From the NCBI RefSeq assembly GCF_000521485.1, contig NZ_BAVS01000010.1, positions 31,666 to 95,665 of the forward strand: a DNA stretch of 64,000 nucleotides. The letters are read 5' to 3'. The DNA comes from Gracilibacillus boraciitolerans JCM 21714. Lineage in GTDB: Bacteria; Bacillota; Bacilli; Bacillales; Amphibacillaceae. The position numbers and the translations under genes are program-made. Below, in pieces: positions 8,229-17,727 of this stretch (the first letter of the stretch is position 1; the number at the start of each line of letters is the position of its first letter). The notes beneath the pieces were generated by a model. It was not told the DNA's origin, ran no database searches, and worked only from the letters and a program-made list of their open reading frames with translations.

Positions 8229-9741
8229 ATTAAACCTTCTTCTTGTAAGTAGTGTTGTGCCACTTCTTTGGCGCTGACACCTTCTTCTGCGACCTGATAA
8301 TTCATCTCTCTCATTTGATCATCACTAATCTTTCCACCTAATTGGTTAAGCACTTCTTCTAGCTCTGGATACCGATCAAGGGTCTCCTGACGCAATAGTG
8401 GTGCACCTTGGTATGGTGGGAAGAGATTCTTGTTATCTTCTAATACTTTTAAATTATATCTTCTTAATTCACTATCGGTTGAATAGGCATCGACTAAATT
8501 GATATCACCTTCTTCAATTGCTGTATACCGTAGCTGAGGTTCCATGGTTGTGACATTTGGGAAGTTTAAGTTATATAAATCCTGTATCCCTAAATAACCA
8601 TCTTCACGGTCTGAAAATTCTAGTGTGAAGCCTGCCTTTATCTGTTTCTCAACGGCTTGTAAATCCGAAATGGTCTCGAGATTATGTTGATCAGCAAAAC
8701 TTTGAGGTACGGCTAAAGCATAGGTGTTATTAAATTGCATTGGCTCTAGGAATCTTAGATCAAATTCTTCCAATAACCCTTGCTTCGCTTGGTTATAGAC
8801 TTCCTGTTCATCGTTACTAGTAGCTGTCTCATTTAGAAATTGTGATATTGCAGTCCCGGTAAATTCTGGTAGATATCAATACTGCCTGTCTTTAATGCGT
8901 TAAATAAAAAGGAGGTTTTTCCAAGGCTCGGTTCTAATTCCACTTCCAGATCTGTTTCCTCTTCTATTAACAATTGATACATATTAATTAAAATTTCAGG
9001 TTCTGTGCCTAATTTTCCTCCAATTACTAATGTATCTTCCTCGTTATTTAATACATTAGGTATAATGATAAACAGCAGTGAAATGGTGATAATCACAATT
9101 AATGTCACTAATGATTGCTTAAAGGATAATTTTTCCATTTTTCGCAACAATAAATCAAATAACAGAGCTAATAATGCAGCAGGAATGGCACCTAGAATAA
9201 TAAGTGATGTATTATTTCGGTCAATACCTAACAGAATAATATCCCCCCCTAAGCCTCCAGCTCCAATTAAGGCAGCCAAAGTAGCGGTTCCGACAATCAG
9301 TACCATCGATGTTCTGATACCTGCCATGATGACTGGCATCGCAATCGGTAATTCTACCTTCGACAATCGTTTAGAGGTATTCATTCCCATTGCAGTTGCG
9401 GCCTCAACTAATGAAGGAGCTACTTCTTTAATACCTGTATACGTATTACGCAGTATTGGTAATAATGCGTATAAAATGAGTGCAATAATAGCAGGAACCT
9501 TTCCTATTCCAAATAGTGGAATAAAAAGACCTAATAAAGCCAAAGACGGAATTGTTTGTAATACAGCGGTGACACCTATAATCGGCTCTGCAATTTTTTC
9601 TTTTCTTGTTAAGTATATACCGAGCGGGATTGAGATGAGCACGGCAAAGAACAAAGCAATGAATGAAATTTGGATGTGTTCAAACAATGCTTGCCATAAT
9701 TGATCTTGTCTTGCCTGAGCTACATTCCAGAAATTAGACAT
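8219..9741 (-). CDS. Osmoprotectant-type ABC transporter, permease fused to substrate-binding domain, one apparent frameshift
   Basis: Imports a quaternary amine such as glycine betaine, choline or possibly ergothioneine. The start is ATG at 9741 (MSNFWNVAQARQDQLW), after AAGGAAGTG. The N-terminal half is a permease with about six membrane segments and the loop VEAATAMGMNTSKRLSKVELP. The C-terminal half is an OpuAC-type binding domain (VIGGKLGTEPEILINMY... to YLQEEGLIED). The frame breaks at 8868-8869: one G more (minus strand CCC) gives DIYPEFTGTAISQFLN, a known block. The C7 at 9243-9249 gives GGLGGDIILLG where permeases have GGLGD. Permease/binding-protein fusions of this type include EgtUBC and some OpuB-like proteins. 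The gene overlaps the ATPase gene by eight bases. Confidence 0.85.
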
Positions 9742-10690
9742 GCTTTTCACTTCCTTTTTTAAGTGACGTTGCGAAGTAATCGACCATGATTTTACGGTCG
9801 ACTTTTCCGATAACGTTATTTTGTGATGTAACATATACCTCATCTCTGTTAGATAACGCATCTAATACTTCTTGTAAAGAAGTGGCTACATTCACCGTGT
9901 ACGCATCTTCTGGTGGAGTGTCAGACAGTTGGTGCACCGCATGCTTCAATAAGAAGTCATCTCCGATATGATGAGAAGAGCCAACAAAGTTGCGGACAAA
10001 ATCATTAGCAGGGTTTGTCAGGAACTCCTGCGGTTTACCCAGCTGCACTACTTTTCCTTCCTTCATCAGACAGATTCGATCTGCTAATTTAAGAGCTTCC
10101 TGAATATCGTGGGTTACAAATACGATTGTTTTGTTGATTTTTTTTTGTAAATCAATAATGTCATCCTGTAATTTTTCTCTGCTTATCGGATCTAAGGCAC
10201 TAAAGTTCGTCCATTAGAATAATATCAGGATCTGCTGCAAGTGCCCGAATCACACCAATGCGTTGCTGCTGGCCACCTGACAGCTCACTCGGGGTTCGAT
10301 GTCGATATGTATCTGGGTCAAGTCCGGTCATTTCCAGCAGTTCTGTGACTCGATTTTTAATTTTGTTTTTATCCCAACTTTTTAATTCAGGAACAATAGC
10401 GATATTTTCTTCAATGGTCATGTGTGGGAAGAGGGCAATTTGTTGAAGAACATATCCAATATTCCATCGCAGTTCATTGATTTTGTAATCACTTATTCGT
10501 TTGTTATCGACATAGATGGTTCCTGCTGTTAACGGATGAGTCGATTCATCATTTTTAATGAGGTTGTCTTACCACAGCCACTAGGGCCAATTAAGACAAA
10601 GAATTCTCCTTTGTTGACGGAGAAATCTACTTCACTGACAGCGGTTGTTCCATCTGGAAATTGCTTGGTAACATTTTCAAAAGTTATCAT
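9734..10690 (-). CDS. Osmoprotectant-type ABC transporter ATPase with CBS domain, two apparent frameshifts
   Basis: Energises the neighbouring importer. ATG 10690 starts MITFENVTKQFPDGTTAV. Walker A is GPSGCGKTT, the signature is LSGGQQQRIGVIRAL, Walker B is PDIILMDE, and the H-loop is FVTHDIQEALKLADRI. The C-terminal part (about residues 255-315) is a single CBS-like domain, as in OpuCA/OpuBA. The frame is lost twice: near 10526 (RLI then PLTAGTIYV requires one more C on the coding strand) and near 10212 (MDEPFSALDP requires two more C). Both are C3 tracts read short. The 36% or so of the ATPase before the first break is otherwise colinear with the family. Confidence 0.85.
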
Positions 10691-10879
10691 GATTATAGCT
10701 CCTTATACACATAAGTTAGAAATCTCTATTAGTTCTTTTACCCTTTATAACAAAAAACAATCCTATTATCTAAACATTTGCCTTATGTGTTAACTTTGCA
10801 GGTAGCTTAACAGTGCATGAGTAGACACAGGAATTACTGTGATATAATGAAAGAAAATTTTAGTCTAGGAGGAATAAGC

Positions 10880-11298
10880 ATGGACGACTCTTTTGTAGAA
10901 CAATACCTAGAAGCTAAAGACTAGAAGTGCACGAGCCATTTAGAAAACTAGCTCAAACTATCGAACAAAATTTACCTGAAGGATTTAAATTAGTGATGCA
11001 ATATGGCATGCCTTCTTTTGTAGTTCCTTTGTCAACCTTTCCTAAGGGATATCATTGCGAGAAAAATACTCCCCTTCCTTTTTAAGCATAGATGCTCAAA
11101 AAAATCACATATCAGTCTATCACATGGGAATCTATGCGAATCCTCAATTGCTGGAATGGTTTGAAAACGAATATCCCAAACATATGACAACAAAGTTGAA
11201 TATGGAAAAGAGTTGTATTCGGTTTACTAATCCCAACAAGATTCCTTTGGGCTCTTGAAATTATAAAAGAGCAGTTAAAAGATAAAAGATTCAAATAA
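10880..11298 (+). pseudogene. DUF1801 family protein, several indels
   Basis: The text starts MDDSFVEQYLEAK and, after a frame jump near 10920, continues EVHEPFRKLAQTIEQNLP, GFKLVMQYGMPSFVVPLST and FPKGYHCEKNTPLPF, then LSIDAQKNHISVYHMGIYAN. This matches the YdhG/DUF1801 fold. At 10920 about 10-15 residues seem missing. Near 11083 one T is missing, and near 11250 one G is extra: with GG the end reads IPLALEIIKEQLKDKRFK. Several errors in 420 bases make this either a decayed gene or a poor patch of sequence. Function is unknown; a second DUF1801 gene lies at 13.6 kb. Confidence 0.6.
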
Positions 11299-11299
11299 A

Positions 11300-11336
11300 A
11301 TAAGGAGCCATTGGACACATTCCAATGGCTCCTTAT
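11300..11336. terminator. Strong terminator
   Basis: ATAAGGAGCCATTGGA pairs perfectly with TCCAATGGCTCCTTAT around a five-base loop. It follows the DUF1801 gene. Confidence 0.8.
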
Positions 11337-11367
11337 TAATTTCTCCTTTACGAAAAAAGAATGGGGG

Positions 11368-11453
11368 GGCTCTATCTTCCGCACTCACTGGCTCTATTGT
11401 CCGCAAATGGTGGCTCAAAACTCCACACAACTGGCTCAATCCGTCCGCAATAC
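11368..11453. repeat. Four degenerate 21-22 bp tandem units
   Basis: The units begin GGCTCTATCTTCCGCA, TGGCTCTATTGTCCGCA, TGGCTCAAAACTCCACA and TGGCTCAATCCGTCCGCA. The shared pattern is TGGCTCNA then TCCGCA. No credible gene lies across it. Similar GGCTC/TCCGC repeats occur between genes in some Bacillaceae (recollection, not searched). Confidence 0.6.
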
Positions 11454-11540
11454 TCAATATACACAGTTTATTTTTGGCACAATATTAATATAGTCAAAAA
11501 TACAGCTTTAAATTGCCCTTTATTAATTGTGAATGCTAAC

Positions 11541-12062
11541 TTAATAGCTGTAAAAGTACCTGATATCTCCTTGTCTTAGACGCATTGTTCCACTACCAGG
11601 ACTCACTAATTTAATTTTATATGACGTACCTCCCTGAAGGAGTGGTCTAAAGTCTATATGAATCCAACCTGATCGTGCTGGAGTTACAGCTTTCCCAAAA
11701 TATGTTCCATAAGTATCATACACTTGAAGTTCATAACTCTTTCTATCAATACTCTCTATATCTGCAGTACCTAATTAATAAAATGACCTTCCGCCACCAA
11801 CATATACATAATTAGAAAAACTTGTATTACCAAAATGATATGTTAACGGGTCATAATCAGCTGCTTGCATTATTGAAGAACTAGGGTTTTGTAAATAGAT
11901 ACTTAAATCTTTTGAATTTTTATAAAAATCTTGTAATTCTTCATATGTCTCAAAATGTTTTACTTTTAATTCATCTTTCGCCATTACATTTTCATCTGTA
12001 AGAAAAAAACTTAATAAAACAATAGTCATTATTCCAATAACATTAAGAGCATATTTATACAT
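11541..12062 (-). pseudogene. Secreted small protein with an in-frame TAA
   Basis: ATG 12062 starts MYKYALNVIGIMTIVLLSFF, a signal peptide or membrane anchor, then a helical part and VYVGGGRSFY, ending at TAA 11775-11777. The same frame continues without another stop: LGTADIESIDRKSYELQVYD, then a Gly- and aromatic-rich beta segment (AGWIHIDFRPL-like) ending RQGDIRYFYSY. A single CAA to TAA change, or a base error, would split one 173-residue protein. I do not recognise the family. The gene follows the membrane protein at 12075 by about 13 bases, so the two are likely an operon. Confidence 0.5.
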
Positions 12063-12074
12063 TTTAGACTCTCC

Positions 12075-12575
12075 TCACTTTTTATATTTTAATAACATCG
12101 GTGAAACTAAGAAAATTAAACCTGTAATAAATAGTATTATTCGGTAGATTATCGTTCCAATTGAAAATGAACTGAAAAACAGTAGAGACAGAATAATCAA
12201 AATTGAACCAGTGATGGCTAAAACATATGACATTCTCCTTAAATTCCTTTTTATCCCTATATATACTAAGAGTATAAAAAAATATAAACCGCTAATTAAA
12301 TTCATTATAGGAAAGAAAGAATAATATTTTACAGCATATAAATATAGATCGATATTAGTAATATCTTCTGGAAGGCTAGGATTCTCATAAATTAAGTGAG
12401 TGAATTTTGTCGTATATTTCCACTCTGGTGTATCTAGTAATAAATTGCTACCTTCATATAAAGATACATATAAAGTAAATAGAAAAAAAACAAAGCTAAC
12501 AAGTATTTGAATGCCTATTTTGTAATCAATAAAAATCACTTCTTTTAATATATTAATCACTCCATGGTGGATCAC
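12075..12575 (-). CDS. Membrane protein of unknown function
   Basis: A 166-residue protein with about four membrane segments: near residues 21-40, 88-107, 114-134 and 139-160. The extracellular-looking loop 41-85 holds GSNLLLDTPEWKYTTKF. The C-terminus is lysine-rich (LLKYKK). No catalytic motif is recognisable. It lies just upstream of the secreted protein gene and may work with it. Confidence 0.6.
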   Translation of the reverse strand: MIHHGVINILKEVIFIDYKIGIQILVSFVFFLFTLYVSLYEGSNLLLDTPEWKYTTKFTHLIYENPSLPEDITNIDLYLYAVKYYSFFPIMNLISGLYFFILLVYIGIKRNLRRMSYVLAITGSILIILSLLFFSSFSIGTIIYRIILFITGLIFLVSPMLLKYKK

Positions 12576-12968
12576 TTTAATTAAGAATTTCCCATAGCTT
12601 AAAGCAGATCTAAAGCAATGACTTTGGTGATAGAAATGTCAGTTAATAAATCGAAAAGTAGTTAAATTTGATCAAAGATTAAAAACACTTTTATTTTTTA
12701 ACGATCAAACCTTTTATAAGTTCTCAAAACAGGGTATTGACTTTGGAATTAATAGGATAACACCTTCTCTATATCCATAATTTAACTATATCCATACTAT
12801 ATAATATATTTCAAAATATATAAAGTAGATTATTAAATAATTTACAATTAATTTACATCAACATGAAATTCTTATAATCCATAAATCCTCAAATTACTAG
12901 TTCCGTAAACGGTAGTTTATGGAACTAATAGCAACTCAATTAGAAAACAATAATGGGGGGGAATTTTT
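12576..12968. other. Intergenic stretch, AT-rich, no gene seen
   Basis: About 390 bases with stops in all frames. It contains a GTAAACGGTAGTTTA inverted motif near 12905 and a G7 at 12955-12961 next to the recombinase relic. Promoters for the minus-strand pair are likely here but not resolved. Confidence 0.5.
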
Positions 12969-13206
12969 TTTCGTACAATGGCAAGTGAAGAGTTAGAACG
13001 AGATATTATTAGTAAAAGAATAAAGTCTGGTCTCCTAGCACCACGTGCTAGGGGGGGAAAAAAGGAGGAAGACCTACAAAAAAAGCGACAAAGTAGAAAT
13101 GGCTATAAAAATGTATGTGAGCAAGGATTATACGATTAAACAAATTAAAGATGCAACAGGAGTCAGTAATACCTCATTGTATAGATACTTAGACAAAGTA
13201 AAATAG
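12969..13206 (+). pseudogene. C-terminal tail of a serine recombinase (resolvase/invertase)
   Basis: The text FRTMASEELERDIISKRIK then SGLLAPRARG resembles helix E and the linker of Tn3-type resolvases and invertases. It is followed by GKKGGRPTKKSD and a helix-turn-helix (MYVSKDYTIKQIKDATGVSN, TSLYRYL). A G7 at 13051-13057 shifts the frame; five G restore ARGKKGGRP. The catalytic N-terminal domain (Ser nucleophile) is absent, so this is a relic of a mobile or plasmid element. No partner transposase or terminal repeats were found. Confidence 0.7.
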
Positions 13207-13578
13207 GTAATAATAAATATTCACCTTATTTACAGGAATGTTTGTTCGTGATAAAATAAAAAGAAAATGGTTGTGATTCGGTATGAAATTTTTGTTAAAG
13301 ATGTCTTTACAGTAGAATGAAAAGATAGTTATTTTTTACATTGATAACAATAACAAAATCACAAAGCGATTCCTCAAGGTTTTAAAAATGAATCGAAATA
13401 AAGTAAGAAAGTTTAAAATAGATAATATTTTATCTGCAGATATAGTTAGAAAAAATGTAAGTTAATAAAATTTTTATTCATATATACATCTAAGACACGG
13501 AAAAATTAATTATCTAAATTTAAGGCTTTTTTTAAAAGTGTCCTTGACATAGGGACCACTTTAATGTGCCTGTCCTCT
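13207..13578. other. Intergenic stretch, no gene seen
   Basis: About 370 AT-rich bases with no open frame of note. The part near 13530-13575 (GTGTCCTTGACATAGGGACC) is a short imperfect palindrome. Confidence 0.4.
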
Positions 13579-13928
13579 TTAGCTTTGATCCAGTATGATA
13601 GCTTTTTTAATATAAGATTGCATTAAATATTCGTCGATATCTTCCAACTTTTTTACACGAATATGTCGCAATTGCGTACCTGTTCCTCCTAATAAATTGT
13701 ATGTATCTTCTAATTGCGCTCCTTGATAGAAACCAAGATTAACATGGTTTTTAGAAGATTGAAGATAACATATATTTTTATGAATGCTATAGGAAGGCAC
13801 ACCCCCCATTTAATTTCCTCTGTCCATTCTTCAGATGACTTTAGAATCAACTCCCGTAAGCTTTCTGTTATATCTTGAATGTTTTTTGGGTATTTTTTTA
13901 TGAGCTGAGTTATTTCTCCCTCAGCCAT
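13579..13928 (-). CDS. DUF1801 family protein, apparent frameshift
   Basis: ATG 13928 directly follows the stop of the SRPBCC gene. It starts MAEGEITQLIKKYPKNI and continues EEWTEEIKWGV; the C6 at 13802-13807 must be four for the frame to continue PSYSIHKNICYLQSSK, then NHVNLGFYQGAQLED, LLGGTGTQLRHIRV. This is the DUF1801/YdhG fold (KWG.PSY..... and FY.GA). The product is a small soluble protein of about 115 residues, function unknown. Pairing with an SRPBCC protein is common in Bacillaceae (recollection). Confidence 0.75.
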
Positions 13929-14407
13929 CTATTTCTCCCCCCCTCAGTAAACTCTGATTCTGCGACATGTTTCACTCTCTCTAAAAATTTCATCACCACT
14001 TTATCATTAGTAAACAATAAGAACGGCTTCACATACCACTTTAAAGGATTATTAATTGTCGTGTACGTAAATGTTGTCGTTTCGCTGTCCGTTTTTTCTA
14101 ATTCATAATGTGTCGTAATGTCGAACAAATTGGCAAGGGTAAACTGTACCTTTAATTCTTTTTCTTGTTCCTCATTCTTGTATTCAATTGTTTCAACATC
14201 ATATTCCTCGATACGTTTCCCTTCCTGGTATTGTTGACGATAGATACTTCCAACGCCTGCTTCAGTTTCCTTAATGGGTTGATGACCGACTACTTGAGGC
14301 ATTATTTTCTGCATGTTCTTCAGTGAACCGTTGAAATATTGCCAAACTTGTTCGATGGGTGCGTTGATTTTAATTGTTTTTGTCCACTTTTTCATAATAG
14401 TTGTCAC
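13929..14407 (-). CDS. SRPBCC/START-like domain protein
   Basis: A 160-residue ligand-binding-fold protein starting MTTIMKKWTKTIKINAPIEQ; the INAPIEQVWQYF strand-helix is the family signature. The C-terminus depends on a C7 run at 13937-13943: with five, the protein ends SEFTEGEK and a TAG abuts the next ATG (TAGATG), which fits translational coupling. As written, the frame runs on to 13910. RBS-like GAGGTGAC precedes the start. Ligand is unknown; some homologues act in stress or polyketide pathways. Confidence 0.75.
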
Positions 14408-14667
14408 CTCTTTTAAAAAATCCTTTTCTTTATCATAGCATAAATTATGAAATGATAAGCAATGTAAAAAAGATGAAACGAATAACGGAGTTTATTAAAC
14501 AAAACTAATCTTTCTATGAGGAATGATAGTTTATATTGCAAGCCGCATGTTCCCTTGATGTCTTTTCTATATATTCTGCCACTTTTTACAATGCTAGGTT
14601 ACTTTTTTGCTAAAAGGTATTATAATAATAGATAGAGTTAATTATGAAAGAAAAAGGATGTTATAAA

Positions 14668-15123
14668 ATGAATGCTGAGTCAATTATGAAGACACAAGTA
14701 ATCAAAGTAATGGAAGGTAATACCGTTAGATCTGTCATCGAAAAGTTTATTAATAATGGAATTAGTGGACTTCCAATTGTAAATGATCGAAATGAAATTA
14801 TAGGTTACATTAGTGATGGAGATATCATGCGATATATTGGCAAACATAAAGAAAATATGATGAACGCATTCTCTTTTGTCAATTTCCTTCACGGTGACGA
14901 TGATAAGTTTGAAGAACGGGCAAGGAAAATACTTGATTATAACGTGATGAAAATCGCAAAGAAATCAATTTATACGGTGAAGTGGGACGAAGATATTGAA
15001 GAAATTGCACGAATTCTAGGTAAAAAACAAATTAAAAAATTACCTGTTGAGCGAAATGATGTATTAGTAGGGATTATAAGTCGCGGAGATGTAATACGTA
15101 GTGCCTTTAAATATTTATTATAA
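14668..15123 (+). CDS. CBS-pair domain protein
   Basis: A 151-residue protein made of two CBS domains, with no enzyme part. CBS1 includes NTVRSVIEKFINNGISGLPI and IIGYISDGDIMRYIG; CBS2 includes IARILGKKQIKKLPV and LVGIISRGDVIRSA. Such proteins bind adenine nucleotides and act as energy or stress sensors. ATG 14668 follows AAAAGGATG; an in-frame ATG at 14644 is less well placed. Confidence 0.8.
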   Translation: MNAESIMKTQVIKVMEGNTVRSVIEKFINNGISGLPIVNDRNEIIGYISDGDIMRYIGKHKENMMNAFSFVNFLHGDDDKFEERARKILDYNVMKIAKKSIYTVKWDEDIEEIARILGKKQIKKLPVERNDVLVGIISRGDVIRSAFKYLL

Positions 15124-15221
15124 AAAGTAACCATTGATTTTAATTTAACCGTTTACAAGTAATTAGATATCCGTTATAATGTAAGCAATTACATTATTGA
15201 TTTTATAATATATTTGTAAAT

Positions 15222-15261
15222 AAAATGGGATGAGAAAGTTTCCTCTCTCACCCCATTTTTA
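15222..15261. terminator. Bidirectional terminator between CBS and MFS genes
   Basis: AAAATGGGATGAGA pairs with TCTCTCACCCCATTTT with one bulge; T-runs on both outer sides. Confidence 0.8.
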
Positions 15262-15271
15262 CTTGTTATTG

Positions 15272-16456
15272 TTAAATTGATTCCTTTTCTGGTACAGCTA
15301 TTTCGTTTGGTTTAGTAAATTTAACATTATATACAGTTTTTAGAATTAAACCAGCGCCAACAATCAATAATGCTATTGCCATAATGGTATAGGAATAATT
15401 TACGCTTCCGTCACCAAATGTATTACTTATTAAACTATGAATATGAGGAGAACTGAATTGACCTAAATAGATAAAGCTTTGAACAGTTGCCATTGCAACC
15501 ATTGCCTGAGCTCCTGATGAAATCTTAGATACTCCATCAAATATGACAGGTACTAAGCTTCCGTAACCAAAACCAAGTATGAGTACACCAAGTCCCATTA
15601 AAAACAAAGATGGTGTAAAGACAATCATGGCAAATCCGATACCAAGAAGCAAAACTTGAACGGGTACATAGGCAACCTTAAGTTTTTTCTGAAATCTTGC
15701 TAAAGTCATTCCACCAAGAAATCCACCTAATGAACATGCTGCAATTATAATTCCTGTTAAGATCGTGTTAGTTATATTACTTTCTTGTAGAAATAATGAC
15801 ATATTAGAAGGTATCGAATAAAAGACAACAAATACGAGGAACATCATTATCGCATAATTTGCTAATTTAGCTTTAGGCAAAGGAGCCTGTTTTCCTGACT
15901 TGATCTTGTTGCCAACTGGTGCTTTTCGTGGTAGAAAAGCCACAACAAAAATCATAACGATTGCTGCAATTCCATATACATAAAAAGTTGCATTCCAGCT
16001 TAGAGTAGCTAATACACCTGCAATCATGATTGCAATAATTGCACCAAGATTAGTTGCGGCACTTACCATACCCATCATGCTTGTACGTTTTTCACCATCA
16101 TAATAATCGGAAACAAGAGTTGTAGATAATGGCATCATTAATCCGACTGATATACCTAATAGTGCACGAGTACATAATAGGATAAACATATTTGGAGCAA
16201 AACCACCACCAAGGCCAGCTACTAGATATAGAACCAATGCTAATAAAAGAATGGCTTTCTTAGAAAAGTATTTACATAAGAATCCTGACACAAATGCAAA
16301 TGGGATCATGAAGGCTGCATGTAGACTAGTTAGTAGATTGATTTCGAAACCTGATGCATCTGGAAAGGCAACTGCGATAGAGCCAATAGCAGGTGCGATG
16401 ATAGCTCCAGCCATAACAGTAATAAGTGAAACAGATAATATAGCGTATTTTAACAA
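15272..16456 (-). CDS. Major facilitator superfamily transporter
   Basis: A 394-residue integral membrane protein with about 12 hydrophobic segments. It starts MLKYAILSVSLITVMAGAII. The loop 2-3 region CKYFSKKAILLLAL and CTRALLGISVGLMMPLSTTL fit drug:H+ antiporter-like MFS members. A central basic loop (RKAPVGNKIKSGKQ) separates the halves. RBS AGGTGATATT precedes the start. Substrate is unknown. It has no G/C tract problem and stands alone on the minus strand. Confidence 0.8.
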   Translation of the reverse strand: MLKYAILSVSLITVMAGAIIAPAIGSIAVAFPDASGFEINLLTSLHAAFMIPFAFVSGFLCKYFSKKAILLLALVLYLVAGLGGGFAPNMFILLCTRALLGISVGLMMPLSTTLVSDYYDGEKRTSMMGMVSAATNLGAIIAIMIAGVLATLSWNATFYVYGIAAIVMIFVVAFLPRKAPVGNKIKSGKQAPLPKAKLANYAIMMFLVFVVFYSIPSNMSLFLQESNITNTILTGIIIAACSLGGFLGGMTLARFQKKLKVAYVPVQVLLLGIGFAMIVFTPSLFLMGLGVLILGFGYGSLVPVIFDGVSKISSGAQAMVAMATVQSFIYLGQFSSPHIHSLISNTFGDGSVNYSYTIMAIALLIVGAGLILKTVYNVKFTKPNEIAVPEKESI

Positions 16457-16821
16457 AAAATATCACCTCAGCAATTTATTTTAATACTATAGAAATAAAA
16501 ATGCTCAAGTATGGATCAAATCATATAGAGAGAAAAATCATTATCTCAAGAAATGATTGGATCAGTACGGAGAATTTGAAGATATATAAATTAATAGAAT
16601 CCGTCACAATAAAGAATGAAATCCTAAACCCGGGTTTTTAGAACTTATTCGACGGCTTTTTTATTTAATCATGAAATGAAATAAAAGTCAATCTACCAAA
16701 AGCTATAACACCGCTTACTTTAACAACATTTTGAACAATTTTTTTAGAAAAGTATTGTAATAGCTAGTAACTAGAAATATTTTAAAAAAAAATTCATTAT
16801 TTACATATAGAGGTGACGGAA
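16457..16821. other. Intergenic region between divergent genes
   Basis: About 365 AT-rich bases between the MFS gene and the deacetylase. It contains AACCCGGGTTTTTAG near 16627-16641 and a T-run near 16656. Promoters in both directions are expected; no protein or known RNA is visible. Confidence 0.4.
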
Positions 16822-17628
16822 TTGTCAAAAGTAACGATGACTTTCCCAAAGGGAAAACACAAGGTATTAACGATGAGCTATGATGATGGCAAATCAGCGG
16901 ATCGACGGTTGGTTAAAATTTTTAATAATTACGGTATAAAAGGGACGTTTCATTTAAATTCAGGTTTATTAGGTGAGGGTGATAGAATACCAGCAGATGA
17001 GATTTCCTCTTTATATCATGGTCATGAAGTTTCAGCACATACAGTGACACATCCCACGATCGCCAGGTCATCTAAGGAACAAATCATCGAGGAAGTTATG
17101 GAAGATAGAAAAGGACTAGAAGAAATATTAGATTATTCCGTTAGAGGGTTATCGTATCCAAATGGTTCGTATAATCAATTAATAAAAGATATGCTTCCAT
17201 TTATGGGGGGGATTGAATATGCAAGAACTGTCCATAGTACAGGGAATTTTGATTTGCCGGATAATTTCATCGAATGGCATCCGACCTGTCATCATAATCA
17301 TAATCTGATGGACTTAGCTGATACTTTCAGTCAACTAGACAAAAAGCAATATTTAAATATGCTTTATGTCTGGGGACATAGTTATGAATTTGATCATGAC
17401 CAAAATTGGGAAGTTATCGAGCAATTCTGTGAGTTTATTGGTAACCGGAGTGACATTTGGTATGCTACTAATATTGATATTGTTGACTATATCAATGCTT
17501 TTCGTAATCTTAAGTTTTCAGCGAACAGTCATTTTGTGTACAATCCTTCCATCATTTCAGTATGGTTAAATGTAGAGGAAGAAATTGTAGAAGTACCAGG
17601 TGGGAAAAAAGTTATCTTACATAAATAA
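16822..17628 (+). CDS. Polysaccharide deacetylase family protein
   Basis: Metal-dependent NodB-fold hydrolase acting on N-acyl sugars. The first Asp motif is MSYDDG (MT1), then GTFHLNSG, and HEVSAHTVTHPT (the metal-binding His pair, MT2). LSYPNGSY resembles MT3, and MLYVWGHSYEFDHD carries the late His. About 268 residues, no signal peptide. I chose TTG 16822 because GAGGTGACGGAA precedes it; GTG 16813 is the alternative. A G7 at 17205-17211 gives PFMGGIEYART, one Gly more than expected. It ends before a strong terminator. Confidence 0.82.
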   Translation: MSKVTMTFPKGKHKVLTMSYDDGKSADRRLVKIFNNYGIKGTFHLNSGLLGEGDRIPADEISSLYHGHEVSAHTVTHPTIARSSKEQIIEEVMEDRKGLEEILDYSVRGLSYPNGSYNQLIKDMLPFMGGIEYARTVHSTGNFDLPDNFIEWHPTCHHNHNLMDLADTFSQLDKKQYLNMLYVWGHSYEFDHDQNWEVIEQFCEFIGNRSDIWYATNIDIVDYINAFRNLKFSANSHFVYNPSIISVWLNVEEEIVEVPGGKKVILHK

Positions 17629-17650
17629 AATTTTTAAGTGTGTCTATAAT

Positions 17651-17691
17651 AGAAGGCTGATCAAAGGAGAGATGACTTTGATCAGCCTTCT
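17651..17691. terminator. Bidirectional terminator
   Basis: AGAAGGCTGATCAAAG pairs with CTTTGATCAGCCTTCT; loop GAGAGATGA. It sits between the deacetylase and the YdaT-like gene. Confidence 0.85.
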
Positions 17692-17727
17692 TTACTTTCT
17701 ACCATACACTTAAAGTACTATTTAAAA

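Noticed and set aside
9005..9703. Plus-strand ORF of 232 codons
   Set aside because: It lies antisense to the OpuB-type permease, whose family motifs are clear on the minus strand.
11311..11579. Overlapping plus-strand ORFs of 60-72 codons
   Set aside because: They are created by the tandem 22-bp repeats and a terminator; no start signals.
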